A stretch of DNA of 6,874 bases from Burkholderiales bacterium (lineage in GTDB: Bacteria; Pseudomonadota; Gammaproteobacteria; Burkholderiales; Burkholderiaceae_C): the NCBI GenBank assembly GCA_947450745.1, contig CANFYD010000202.1, positions 1-6,874 on the forward strand, written 5' to 3'. Positions 1 through 6,874 of the stretch are shown piece by piece; positions within the stretch are counted from its first letter, which is position 1; each line of letters starts with the position of its first letter. The translations under genes and the position numbers were made by a program. The notes under the pieces were generated by a model that worked only from the letters and a program-made list of their open reading frames with translations, made no database searches and had not been told where the DNA came from.

Positions 1-831
1 CTGGCCGACCTCGACGCCATCGTCAAAGCCGATCCGTCGCAAGGCGAAGCCTGGGCTTGGGACGCGGCGATCCGCATGGTGAGGGCCGACTACGCCGGGG
101 TGCGCAATGCCTGCGCGCAAATGGCGGCGCTGGCCACCCCGTTGATTGCGATTGCTTGCCGGGCGCAGGTCGATGCGGTGACCGGCCATGCCACAGCGGC
201 GGCGGCGGCGCTGCGGACTAGCTTGGCCAAGTTCCCGCAAGCCGGGCCGCACGAGCGCTTGTGGGCGTTGACCCGCTTGGCCGAGACCGAGGAGCGGCTG
301 GGTCGGCCGGTGCCGGCCGAGGCGGCTTTTCGCAGCGCGCTGGCGCTGGGCATCAGCGACGGCTATTTGCAAGCGGCCTACGCCGACTTTTTGCTCGACC
401 AACAGCGCCCGGCCGAGGTGCTGGTGTTGCTGAAGGACAAATCGCGCTCTGACCTGCTGTTGTTGCGGCTGGCGCTGGCGGCCAAGGCACTCAACAGCCC
501 AAATTTGAGCGCTTGGCAAGATGAGCTGACCGCCCGTTTTGACGCGGCTCGCCTGCGCGGCGACAGCCTGCACCAGAAGGAGGAAGCCCGCTTTGCCTTG
601 GCGCTGCTGGGCCAAGCGCCCCGGGCGGTGCAACTGGCCAGCCAGAACTACCAGTTGCAGCGCGAGCCGGCCGATGCGCGCATCTTGCTGGAGGCGGCGC
701 TGGCGGCCAAACAGCCGGCGGCGGCCGCACCGGTGTTGGCCTGGATGGCCAGTTCCGGCGTGGAAAGCCAAGCCTTGCAGGCGCTGGCCGCTCAGATTGC
801 TCCACTCGCTCAACCGAAAGGCTCGAAATGA
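1..831 (+). CDS. TPR-repeat protein, 5'-truncated by window edge
   Basis: The reading frame is open from the first base, so the gene starts upstream; 276 codons plus a TGA stop are visible. The ATG at 76 lies inside a continuous helical stretch and has no clear ribosome binding site, so I do not take it as the start. The protein is rich in Ala, Leu and Gln and built of amphipathic helix pairs typical of tetratricopeptide repeats. The clearest is at visible residues ~84-117 (RLWALTRLAETEERLG, then AEAAFRSALALG), with further pairs at ~118-145 and ~190-255. Two cysteines (visible residues 38 and 53) sit in one helical hairpin. TPR domains are protein-protein scaffolds, so a role as partner of the membrane protein encoded next is a reasonable inference, supported by the 4-base overlap of the two genes. 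A signal peptide cannot be judged because the N-terminus is missing. The TPR assignment is fairly sure; the cellular role is unknown. Confidence 0.8.
   Translation: MADLDAIVKADPSQGEAWAWDAAIRMVRADYAGVRNACAQMAALATPLIAIACRAQVDAVTGHATAAAAALRTSLAKFPQAGPHERLWALTRLAETEERLGRPVPAEAAFRSALALGISDGYLQAAYADFLLDQQRPAEVLVLLKDKSRSDLLLLRLALAAKALNSPNLSAWQDELTARFDAARLRGDSLHQKEEARFALALLGQAPRAVQLASQNYQLQREPADARILLEAALAAKQPAAAAPVLAWMASSGVESQALQALAAQIAPLAQPKGSK
817..821 (+). promoter_or_regulatory. Ribosome binding site for the HupE/UreJ-like gene
   Basis: AAAGG lies inside the last codons of the TPR gene, 6 bases before the ATG at 828. This is a good Shine-Dalgarno match at normal spacing. With the ATGA stop/start overlap it supports the ATG at 828 as the true start and indicates translational coupling between the two genes. 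Confidence 0.6.
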
Positions 832-2003
832 GCGCCGCGCGGCGTTGGTTTGGCTGGCTGGCCTTGCTGATCGGCCTGTTGGGGCAAGGTTTGGCACACG
901 CGCACAAGCCGTCCGACAGCTATCTGCGCTTGAACGTCAATGAACAGGCGGAAGGCGGGCAGTTCGTCAGCGGGCAGTGGGACATTGCCCTGCGCGACCT
1001 CGACTTTGCCCTCGGCCTGGACGGCGACGGCGATGGCCGCATCACCTGGGGCGAAACCCGCGCCAAGCATGACGAAATCGCTGCCTATGCGCTGGCGCGG
1101 CTGGCCGTTGCGAGCGACGGCGAGGCCTGCGTCATCTCGGTGCCCGAGCAATTGGTCGACGACCACAGCGACGGTGCCTACAGCGTGTTGCGCTTGCACT
1201 TGGCTTGCCCGCAGGCCACAAGCAAGAGCAAGCCGCCGGCCCGTTTGAGCATCACTTATCAGCTGTTTGCCGACCTCGACCCGCAGCACCGGGGCCTGCT
1301 CAATTTGCAGGCCGGTGGGCAAACGCGCACCGCCATCTTCGGGCCGGCCGCGCGCACGCAAGAGTTCGTGCTGGAAGACCTCAGCTGGAGCCGCCAGTTG
1401 TCGGCCTACATCCGCGACGGCGTCTGGCATATCTGGATCGGCTACGACCACATCCTGTTCCTGCTGTCGCTGCTGCTGCCTGCCGTGCTGGTCTGGCGGG
1501 CCCCGGGCTGGCAGGTCTCGGCCAGTTTCAAGGGCTCGGTGATCGAGGTGGCCAAGGTCGTCACCGCCTTCACCCTGGCGCACTCGATCACGCTGTCGCT
1601 GGCGACGCTGGGCTGGGTGGCGCTGCCGTCGCGCTGGGTCGAGGCCTCGATTGCTGCCTCGGTGGTGTTGGCCGCCTTGAACAACGTCCGGCCGGTGTTC
1701 CACGGCCGACGCTGGTGGGTGGCATTCGGTTTCGGGCTGATCCATGGCTTCGGCTTTGCCAGCGTGTTGGCCGATCTGGGCCTGCCGCAGGGCGCGTTGC
1801 TGCTGGCGCTGGTCGGCTTCAACCTCGGCGTGGAGCTGGGGCAGTTGGCCATCGTGGCGGTGTTCCTGCCGCTGGCCTTCAGCCTCCGGCGCAGCTGGCT
1901 GTATCAGCGCTTGATCTTCGTCGGCGGTTCGCTGCTGATCGCGGCGCTGGCTTTCGTTTGGTTGTTAGAGCGCCTGTTCAACTTCAAGCTCTTGCCGTTC
2001 TAA
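828..2003 (+). CDS. HupE/UreJ type-2 family membrane protein with EF-hand loop
   Basis: The protein has 391 residues. It begins with a signal peptide: Arg-Arg at 5-6, a hydrophobic core at ~7-22 and a likely cleavage after Ala25 (LAHA/HKP). Residues 26 to ~195 form an extracytoplasmic domain containing a perfect 12-residue EF-hand loop at 65-76 (DGDGDGRITWGE), plus Cys101 and Cys127, which could form a disulfide. From ~200 there are about six membrane helices. They carry the family signature motifs: HxxxGxDH at 201-208, FTLAHSITL at 248-256, HGFGFA at 306-311 and FNLGVELGQ at 331-339. Polar His/Asp/Glu residues buried in membrane helices fit metal-ion binding or transport. The classical HupE and UreJ proteins are linked to nickel uptake for hydrogenase and urease. 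The long periplasmic N-terminal domain marks this as the second, poorly characterised branch, whose substrate is not known to me. It overlaps the TPR gene by 4 bases and is the last gene before a large hairpin. Family assignment is strong; the transported ion is open. Confidence 0.88.
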   Translation: MSAARRWFGWLALLIGLLGQGLAHAHKPSDSYLRLNVNEQAEGGQFVSGQWDIALRDLDFALGLDGDGDGRITWGETRAKHDEIAAYALARLAVASDGEACVISVPEQLVDDHSDGAYSVLRLHLACPQATSKSKPPARLSITYQLFADLDPQHRGLLNLQAGGQTRTAIFGPAARTQEFVLEDLSWSRQLSAYIRDGVWHIWIGYDHILFLLSLLLPAVLVWRAPGWQVSASFKGSVIEVAKVVTAFTLAHSITLSLATLGWVALPSRWVEASIAASVVLAALNNVRPVFHGRRWWVAFGFGLIHGFGFASVLADLGLPQGALLLALVGFNLGVELGQLAIVAVFLPLAFSLRRSWLYQRLIFVGGSLLIAALAFVWLLERLFNFKLLPF

Positions 2004-2007
2004 CAGC

Positions 2008-2140
2008 GTGAATGCTTTTTACTGCGCGGCCGCCATGCGTCGTTGGCCGGATGCTCGTGATCCTCACGTACCTAAAGTACGTTCCGGTCCCTGCGCTCCG
2101 TCCGCCTAGCCTGACGACCGCTCGCTACAAAAGCGTCAAC
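2008..2140. repeat. Large imperfect palindromic intergenic element
   Basis: This 133-base stretch is centred on position 2074. The core is a perfect 6-bp stem, ACGTAC (2066-2071) with GTACGT (2077-2082), closing a CTAAA loop. Outward, pairing resumes repeatedly around the same centre with at most a base or two of slippage: GATC 2059-2062 with GGTC 2086-2089 (one G-T pair), CGGA 2048-2051 with TCCG 2097-2100, GG 2045-2046 with CC 2102-2103, GCGG 2026-2029 with CCGC 2118-2121, and GCTTTT 2014-2019 with AAAAGC 2129-2134. Both strands could therefore fold into one long interrupted hairpin. It starts 4 bases after the HupE/UreJ-like stop and has no obvious open reading frame. There is no T-tract after the hairpin on the plus strand, so it is not a classic intrinsic terminator, although it could still stop or stabilise transcripts. 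From memory it resembles dispersed intergenic hairpin elements with a GTAC-centred core seen in Burkholderiales; copy number in this genome cannot be judged here. Confidence 0.65.
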
Positions 2141-2195
2141 CTATGAAGCTCCTGGACGGTCGCGGCATACTTCGCCCTCAACCGCGCAGCTCCAC

Positions 2196-5100
2196 ATGGC
2201 CACAAAACCTCTCCCCGTCGATTCAGCTCTCAAGTTCACTACCGTGTCGGGCAAGCCCGCGCTGACGATAGATCAATTGTTGGCGCAAGCGCGCGAGCAA
2301 CAGGAGGCGGCGCGCGCGGCCTGGCCGGTCAAGCAGGCCGGTAGGCCCAAGAAGATCGTCGAGGACGCGGACCGCCCGAGCGGTGCCGACGAGCAAACCG
2401 TCTTCGACGCGCTGCTGTTGGCGGGCTGCACACGCGGTGCGGTCGGCCTGAGCCAGTGGATGGAAGTGGCGGGCTTCATGCGCCAGGGTTCGGGCCGGGT
2501 GTTTTCGCCGGCGCTGGTCTCGGCGTGTATCCAGAGCCTGCATCAGCAGGGCCTGATCGATCTCGTGCCGACGCGCGGCTATGTGGTCGACTTGAAAAGC
2601 AACGCCGAGCGCTTGCAAGCGCTGCTGCTGAAGCCGGTGGCCAAGACCTACTGGCGCTTGCTGGCCTGGATGTTTGCCGGCGCGACCGGTGATGCTTACC
2701 GGGTCATCAGCTGGATCAGTGTGCGCAACAACGAAGAGGCGATCACGCTGCTGCGCCTGTTCTTGCACTCGGGTGTCAAGCTGGCTGAATTCGAGCTGCA
2801 TATGGATGGCTTGCTGGCCGAAATGGGCGACCCGATGCTGATGCGCCAGGCGCTCATCGATCCGTGGATGCCGCAAGCGCTGGCTGCCGTCGATGGCCCG
2901 CTGCGCAGCAAACTGCTCGGCCGGGCACTCGACATGCTGCACGCCGGCGACCCCCGCGCGGTGCTGCTGCGCCAATGGTTGCAAGAGCGCTTCAAGACCG
3001 AGCCCAGCAATATGTCACCGTCGCTGCGCATGCAGCTGGCCCAAGGCCGCCTGCTGGCGCTGGACTTTGCCGGCATGCGCACGTTGCTGGACGGCTTGAG
3101 TGGGGTGTCGCTGCCGCTGTTTGCGGCGGCCGAGCTGGCCGCTGGCGGCCAATGGCAGGACGCAGTGGGCCTGTTCGAGCAGGCCATCAAGGACATCCGC
3201 AAGCTCACCGGGGCCCGCCGCGACGCGATGCCGGTGGACTTGGCGCGCATTTACGTGCTGAGCCTGCTGGCCCAGCCCGACCCGGCCGCGTGGACGGCGG
3301 CGCGCAAGTTCTGCATCGCCGAGTCGGGTTCACGCACGCCGTCGCCGCATGACTGGTGGGGCCGTTGGGCCCATGTGATCGGCACCCGGCTGGGCGAGGA
3401 CAGCTTGGACGAATCGACGCTGGCGCATCACCCGGCGCTGGAGTCGCGCGAGCACAGCCTGGGTCATGCCAGCGACCGGCTGTTGCTGGCCGCCTGGGCC
3501 GGCAAGGAGGCGCCCGGCTGGACTACTGAGTCGGTGCAAAGCCTGCTGCTGCGCTTGCAACAGACACAGCAGCTGTGGCTGGCGGCCTGGGTGCTGGCGG
3601 CGGCGCAGCGGCTGGAGCTGGGCCCGTTGACGCTGGACTTGGGCGCGCGGCCCGCGCCGGCCAATTACCTCGGCGCGCCGCGTGAGCCCTGGCGCGACGC
3701 GCTGGCCGCCATCACCTCGCTGGGCGATGAAAAAGCCAGCAAGGCAGCGGCCGGCAGCAACACCGAGCTGGCCTGGCAACTGACGCTGGACAGCCACGGC
3801 CGGGTGCAAGACGTGGAGCCGCTGGAGCGTGTCGTCAGCGCGCGCGGCGTGGCCAAGCTGAAGCCGGTGACGCTGGCCAAGTTGAAGAAGAACGGCGCGG
3901 CCAGCGCGCGCGACAACGCCGTGCTGCGCCACATCGAGCGCAGCATTTACGGCGGTGCCAACAGTTATCAGCTCGACATCACGCAAGCCGCCGTTGCACT
4001 GATCGGCCACCCGGCGGTGATGTTTGCCGATGCGCCCGGCCACTGGGTGGAGTTGGTGGAGGCGCAGCCGGAGCTGGAGGTGCTGCGCCGCAAGCGTGCC
4101 GACAACGGCGCGGAGCAGTTCGAGTTCCGCATCCATCCGCAATTGGTCAACGTCGAGCCGCCGCGCATGTTCAGCGGCTTTGGCAGCAGCCATGACACCG
4201 AAATTGCCAAGCGTGACGCGCTGCGCGTGCTGCGCGATGGCCCGCAACATGCGCGGCTGATCCGCATCACCGCCGCGCAGCGCCGGGTCGCCGAACTGGT
4301 GGCGCAGGGCTGGACGGTGCCGGCCTCGGCCAACGCCGAACTGGGGGCCGCGCTGCAAGTGCTGAGCGGCTTGTTCCAGCTGCACAGCGACGCCGACGCC
4401 GGCCAGCTGGTGGCGGGCGACAGCCGCTTGCGCGCCCAGTTGCGCCCGCTCGGCGATGGTTTGCAGCTGCAACTGGTGGCGCAACCGTTCGGCAGTTACG
4501 GCCCGGGCGTGACGCCGGGTCAGGGCCGGGCGCGGCTGATGTGCATGCATGAAGGCGTCAGCTTGGCGACCGAGCGCGACCTGCAGGCCGAAAATCTGGC
4601 CCGCCAGGCGGTGCTGGAGGCGCTGCCCTTCCTCGACCCGGAGCTGGGGCCGGAGTCGCCGTGGCTGCTGGCCGACGCGGAGCAAGCGCTGCGCGCGGTC
4701 GAGGTGCTGCCCGGCCTGCCCGGCATCGCCTCGCTCGATTGGCCCAAGGGCAAGCCGCTGCGCGTCACGCCGGTCGACAGCACGGCGCTGACCGTGCAGG
4801 TCAGCAGCGGCCGCGACTGGCTGGCGCTGAACGGCGAGGCGCAACTGGACGAGCAGCGCGTGCTCGGCCTGCAAGAGCTGATGGCGCTGACGCGGGCCTC
4901 GCGCAGCCGCTTTGTGCGCCTGGGCGAGGGCGAATACTTGGCGCTGAGCGAGCAGTTGCGTCAGCAATTGCGCGACCTCGATGCGCTCGGCCAAGCCAAG
5001 AAGGATCAATTGCAACTGCCACAGGCCGCCGCCTCCTGGCTGGATGAAACGCTGGCCGACATGCAGGTCGGTGGCGACAAGCAATGGCACAGCCGGATGG

Positions 5101-6530
5101 ACGCGCTGGCCAGCGCCTCGGCGCTGCAGCCGCAGTTGCCGGCCGGCTTGCGGGCCGAGCTGCGCAGCTATCAGCTGGAGGGTTTTTGCTGGATGACGCG
5201 GCTGGCGCAGGCTGGTCTGGGCGCTTGCTTGGCCGACGACATGGGCTTGGGCAAAACGGTGCAGACGCTGGCGCTGCTGATCACGCGGGCCGAGCTGGGC
5301 CCGGCGCTGGTGCTGGCGCCGACCTCCGTTTGCGGCAACTGGTTGGCCGAAACCGAGACCTTTGCGCCGGGCCTGCAATGCAAGATCTACGGCGAAGGTG
5401 CAGACCGCGCCGCCCTGATCGCGCAGGCCGGGCCGGGCGATGTGCTGGTGGTGTCGTATGCGCTGGCGCAGATCGACGCCGAACTGTTTGCCGACAAGCA
5501 ATGGGCCACGCTGGTGATGGACGAGGCGCAGGCGCTGAAGAATGCCGCCACCAAGCGGGCCCGCTCGGTGGCCGAGTTCAAGGCCGACTTCCGGCTGGCG
5601 CTGTCGGGCACACCGGTGGAAAACCGCCTGTCCGACCTCTGGTCCATCATGAATTTGATCAACCCCGGCTTGCTGGGCAATGCGACGCAGTTTGCCGAGC
5701 GCTTTTCCAACCCGATCGAACGCCACCAAGACGCGGTGGCGCGCCAGCGCTTGCGCCGGCTGGTCTCGCCGTTTTTGCTGCGGCGGACCAAATCCCAGGT
5801 GTTGCAAGACCTGCCGCCGCGCACCGAAATCGTCCATTTGGTGCAGCCCAGCAGCGAGGAACGCAACTTTCTGGAAGCGCTGCGGCGCAGTGCCCAGGAG
5901 GCCGTGGCCGCTGCCGGCCAAGGCGGTCAAGCCGCGCCGATGCAGGTGTTGGCCGAGCTGATGCGCTTGCGCCGCGCTGCCTGTGACCCGCGTCTGGTGT
6001 CGCCGGAGCTGGGGCTGGTGGGCTCCAAGCTGGGCGAGTTCGAGCGCATCGTGCGCGAGCTGGTCGATGGCTCGCACAAGGCGCTGGTGTTCAGCCAGTT
6101 CACCGACTTCCTCAAACTGCTGGCCGAGCGCCTCGACGCGATGGGCGTCAAGTACCAATACCTGGACGGCAGCACGCCGGCGGCGGAGCGCACCAGACGC
6201 GTGGCCGCCTTCCAGCGCGGCGAGGGCGAGGTGTTTTTGATCAGCCTGAAGGCCGGCGGCTTTGGCCTGAATCTGACCATGGCCGACTATGTGCTGATCG
6301 TCGACCCCTGGTGGAACCCGGCCGCCGAAGACCAAGCCACCGGCCGCGCCCACCGCATGGGCCAAAAGCGCCCGGTTACCGTCTACCGCCTGGTGACCGC
6401 CGGCTCGGTGGAGGAACGCATCATCGACCTGCACCGCGAAAAACGCGGCTTGGCCGACGGCATCCTGGAAGGCCAGGACGAAGCGACCGTGCTGGACGCC
6501 AAGGCGCTGACGGAGCTGCTGCGCGGCTGA
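2196..6530 (+). CDS. SNF2-family DEAD/DEAH-like helicase/ATPase, large N-terminal region
   Basis: The protein has 1444 residues, long for a bacterial SNF2 protein. The C-terminal motor is complete: YQLEGFCWM (992-1000), Walker A DDMGLGKT (1014-1021, Lys1020), motif Ia APTS (1041-1044), Walker B DEAQ (1109-1112), motif III SGTP (1137-1140), motif IV ALVFSQF (1296-1302), motif V SLKAGGFGLNL (1350-1360) and motif VI QATGRAHRMGQ (1380-1390) with Arg1384 and Arg1387. SNF2 motors are ATP-driven double-stranded DNA translocases that remodel protein-DNA complexes, usually without strand unwinding. Before the motor I see, by eye, a basic GRPKK patch (49-53), a possible winged helix (~66-133), a long alpha-helical repeat region (~140-560, including FEQAIKDIRKLTG near 327) and a beta-rich SNF2-associated region (~580-980). 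The ATG at 2196 is the first start after an in-frame stop at 2112-2114. It has no clear Shine-Dalgarno, and no better start lies nearby. No convincing promoter is visible in 2141-2195. No partner genes of known SNF2-containing defence systems are adjacent. Family certain; substrate unknown. Confidence 0.93.
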   Translation: MATKPLPVDSALKFTTVSGKPALTIDQLLAQAREQQEAARAAWPVKQAGRPKKIVEDADRPSGADEQTVFDALLLAGCTRGAVGLSQWMEVAGFMRQGSGRVFSPALVSACIQSLHQQGLIDLVPTRGYVVDLKSNAERLQALLLKPVAKTYWRLLAWMFAGATGDAYRVISWISVRNNEEAITLLRLFLHSGVKLAEFELHMDGLLAEMGDPMLMRQALIDPWMPQALAAVDGPLRSKLLGRALDMLHAGDPRAVLLRQWLQERFKTEPSNMSPSLRMQLAQGRLLALDFAGMRTLLDGLSGVSLPLFAAAELAAGGQWQDAVGLFEQAIKDIRKLTGARRDAMPVDLARIYVLSLLAQPDPAAWTAARKFCIAESGSRTPSPHDWWGRWAHVIGTRLGEDSLDESTLAHHPALESREHSLGHASDRLLLAAWAGKEAPGWTTESVQSLLLRLQQTQQLWLAAWVLAAAQRLELGPLTLDLGARPAPANYLGAPREPWRDALAAITSLGDEKASKAAAGSNTELAWQLTLDSHGRVQDVEPLERVVSARGVAKLKPVTLAKLKKNGAASARDNAVLRHIERSIYGGANSYQLDITQAAVALIGHPAVMFADAPGHWVELVEAQPELEVLRRKRADNGAEQFEFRIHPQLVNVEPPRMFSGFGSSHDTEIAKRDALRVLRDGPQHARLIRITAAQRRVAELVAQGWTVPASANAELGAALQVLSGLFQLHSDADAGQLVAGDSRLRAQLRPLGDGLQLQLVAQPFGSYGPGVTPGQGRARLMCMHEGVSLATERDLQAENLARQAVLEALPFLDPELGPESPWLLADAEQALRAVEVLPGLPGIASLDWPKGKPLRVTPVDSTALTVQVSSGRDWLALNGEAQLDEQRVLGLQELMALTRASRSRFVRLGEGEYLALSEQLRQQLRDLDALGQAKKDQLQLPQAAASWLDETLADMQVGGDKQWHSRMDALASASALQPQLPAGLRAELRSYQLEGFCWMTRLAQAGLGACLADDMGLGKTVQTLALLITRAELGPALVLAPTSVCGNWLAETETFAPGLQCKIYGEGADRAALIAQAGPGDVLVVSYALAQIDAELFADKQWATLVMDEAQALKNAATKRARSVAEFKADFRLALSGTPVENRLSDLWSIMNLINPGLLGNATQFAERFSNPIERHQDAVARQRLRRLVSPFLLRRTKSQVLQDLPPRTEIVHLVQPSSEERNFLEALRRSAQEAVAAAGQGGQAAPMQVLAELMRLRRAACDPRLVSPELGLVGSKLGEFERIVRELVDGSHKALVFSQFTDFLKLLAERLDAMGVKYQYLDGSTPAAERTRRVAAFQRGEGEVFLISLKAGGFGLNLTMADYVLIVDPWWNPAAEDQATGRAHRMGQKRPVTVYRLVTAGSVEERIIDLHREKRGLADGILEGQDEATVLDAKALTELLRG

Positions 6531-6537
6531 CGCAGAT

Positions 6538-6874
6538 CTATGGCCGTTTGACCTCAAACACCAGGCAGGTCGTCGTGCCATGGGCATACAGCTTGCCGTC
6601 GGGGCCCTCGATGCGGGCTTCGGCGGTGGCCAGTTGGCGGCCGCTGTGGATGACCCGGCCGGTGGCGCGCAGCGGGCCGGTGCGGGCAGTGGCGGCACGC
6701 ACGATGTTGACGCTCAGCTCGGCGGTGGTGTAGCCGTAGCCGGCCGCCATCGTCGTGTGAATGGCGCAGCCCAGCGCTGAATCGAGCAGGGTGGCGAACC
6801 AGCCGCCATGCACGCTGCCCAGCGGGTTGTAGTGCATCAGCTGCGGCGTGCCCTGGAACACCGCTTGGCCGGGC
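6538..6874 (-). CDS. PaaI-family hotdog thioesterase, N-terminus beyond window
   Basis: The frame is open to the right edge of the window, and about 111 codons plus a TAG stop (6538-6540) are visible. A GTG at 6859-6861 could be read as a start, but it falls inside the conserved strand leading to HYNPLGSVHGG and would remove the family's first helix and strand. Members are usually ~130-150 residues, so some 30-40 residues should lie outside. The active-site region is intact: NPLGSVHGG (Asn at ~6826-6828, His at 6808-6810), then Asp nine residues after the His (6781-6783) in LLDSALG. This spacing matches the catalytic Asn and Asp of PaaI/THEM2-type thioesterases, which hydrolyse acyl-CoA thioesters in the cytosol. 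The C-terminal strands TARTGPLRATGRVIHSGRQ and GKLYAHGTTTCLVF fit the hotdog fold. The acyl-CoA substrate cannot be told from sequence. The gene converges on the SNF2 gene with 7 bases between stops. Family strong; physiological role open. Confidence 0.88.
   Translation of the reverse strand, partial: PGQAVFQGTPQLMHYNPLGSVHGGWFATLLDSALGCAIHTTMAAGYGYTTAELSVNIVRAATARTGPLRATGRVIHSGRQLATAEARIEGPDGKLYAHGTTTCLVFEVKRP

Noticed and set aside
76..78. ATG at 76 as the start of the TPR gene.
   Set aside because: The frame continues open to the window edge with the same helical composition, and no Shine-Dalgarno precedes this ATG, so it is most likely an internal methionine.
1205..2011. A 268-codon plus-strand frame overlapping the HupE/UreJ-like gene.
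   Set aside because: It is a +1/+2 shadow rich in Gly, Arg, Ala and Pro, with no membrane helices or motifs, while the other frame contains all family signatures.
5084..5986. A 300-codon plus-strand frame inside the SNF2 motor region.
   Set aside because: It is a frame shadow of the motor domain, rich in Gly, Ala and Arg, with no ribosome binding site or domain of its own.
2196..6530. The SNF2 protein as part of a DISARM, Zorya or other antiphage system.
   Set aside because: No methyltransferase, DUF1998, MotA/OmpA-like or other partner gene is present. The neighbours are a membrane transporter-like gene and a metabolic thioesterase, which look like ordinary chromosome.
6519..6535. A small stem-loop at the end of the SNF2 gene as an intrinsic terminator.
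   Set aside because: The stem is only 5 bp and no run of T follows on either strand, so it does not meet the pattern of a Rho-independent terminator.
3330..6698. A very long open frame on the minus strand (over 1100 codons) opposite the SNF2 gene.
   Set aside because: Its translation is low-complexity, rich in Gln, Arg, His and Ala, with no recognisable domain. Long stop-free antisense frames are expected opposite GC-rich coding DNA because the strong third-position bias removes stop codons. The plus strand encodes a full set of SNF2 motifs here, and the antisense frame also runs across the thioesterase gene.

Overview
The window looks like a stretch of chromosome from a GC-rich proteobacterium, most likely a betaproteobacterium of the order Burkholderiales. 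This is inferred from the strong G/C bias at third codon positions, the dense gene packing and the protein families present; no rRNA or other taxonomic marker is in view. Nothing suggests a plasmid, phage, insertion sequence, CRISPR array or tRNA.

Layout. Positions 1-831 (+) carry the 3' part of a gene for a tetratricopeptide-repeat (TPR) protein that starts before the window. Its stop overlaps the start of the next gene (ATGA, 828-831), which encodes a membrane protein of the HupE/UreJ type-2 family (828-2003, +) with a signal peptide, a periplasmic domain holding a textbook EF-hand calcium loop, and a C-terminal bundle of membrane helices with conserved His/Asp/Glu motifs. Four bases after its stop begins a long imperfect palindrome (about 2008-2140), the most unusual non-coding structure here. 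A 1444-residue SNF2-family ATPase follows (2196-6530, +). Its last ~460 residues are a complete SNF2 motor. The ~980 residues before it appear to hold a basic AT-hook-like patch, a possible winged helix, a long helical-repeat region and a beta-rich SNF2-associated region. Finally, a PaaI-type hotdog thioesterase gene (6538-6874, -) converges on the helicase gene with 7 bases between the two stops, and runs off the right edge.

How the parts relate. The TPR and HupE/UreJ-like genes are translationally coupled and probably act together at the inner membrane or in the periplasm, perhaps in metal handling; no hydrogenase or urease gene is in view to support the classical nickel role. The SNF2 protein and the thioesterase look like separate transcription units. 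I see no convincing multi-gene defence or other new system; the best candidates for a second look are the palindrome, the EF-hand in the HupE-like protein and the large N-terminal part of the SNF2 protein.
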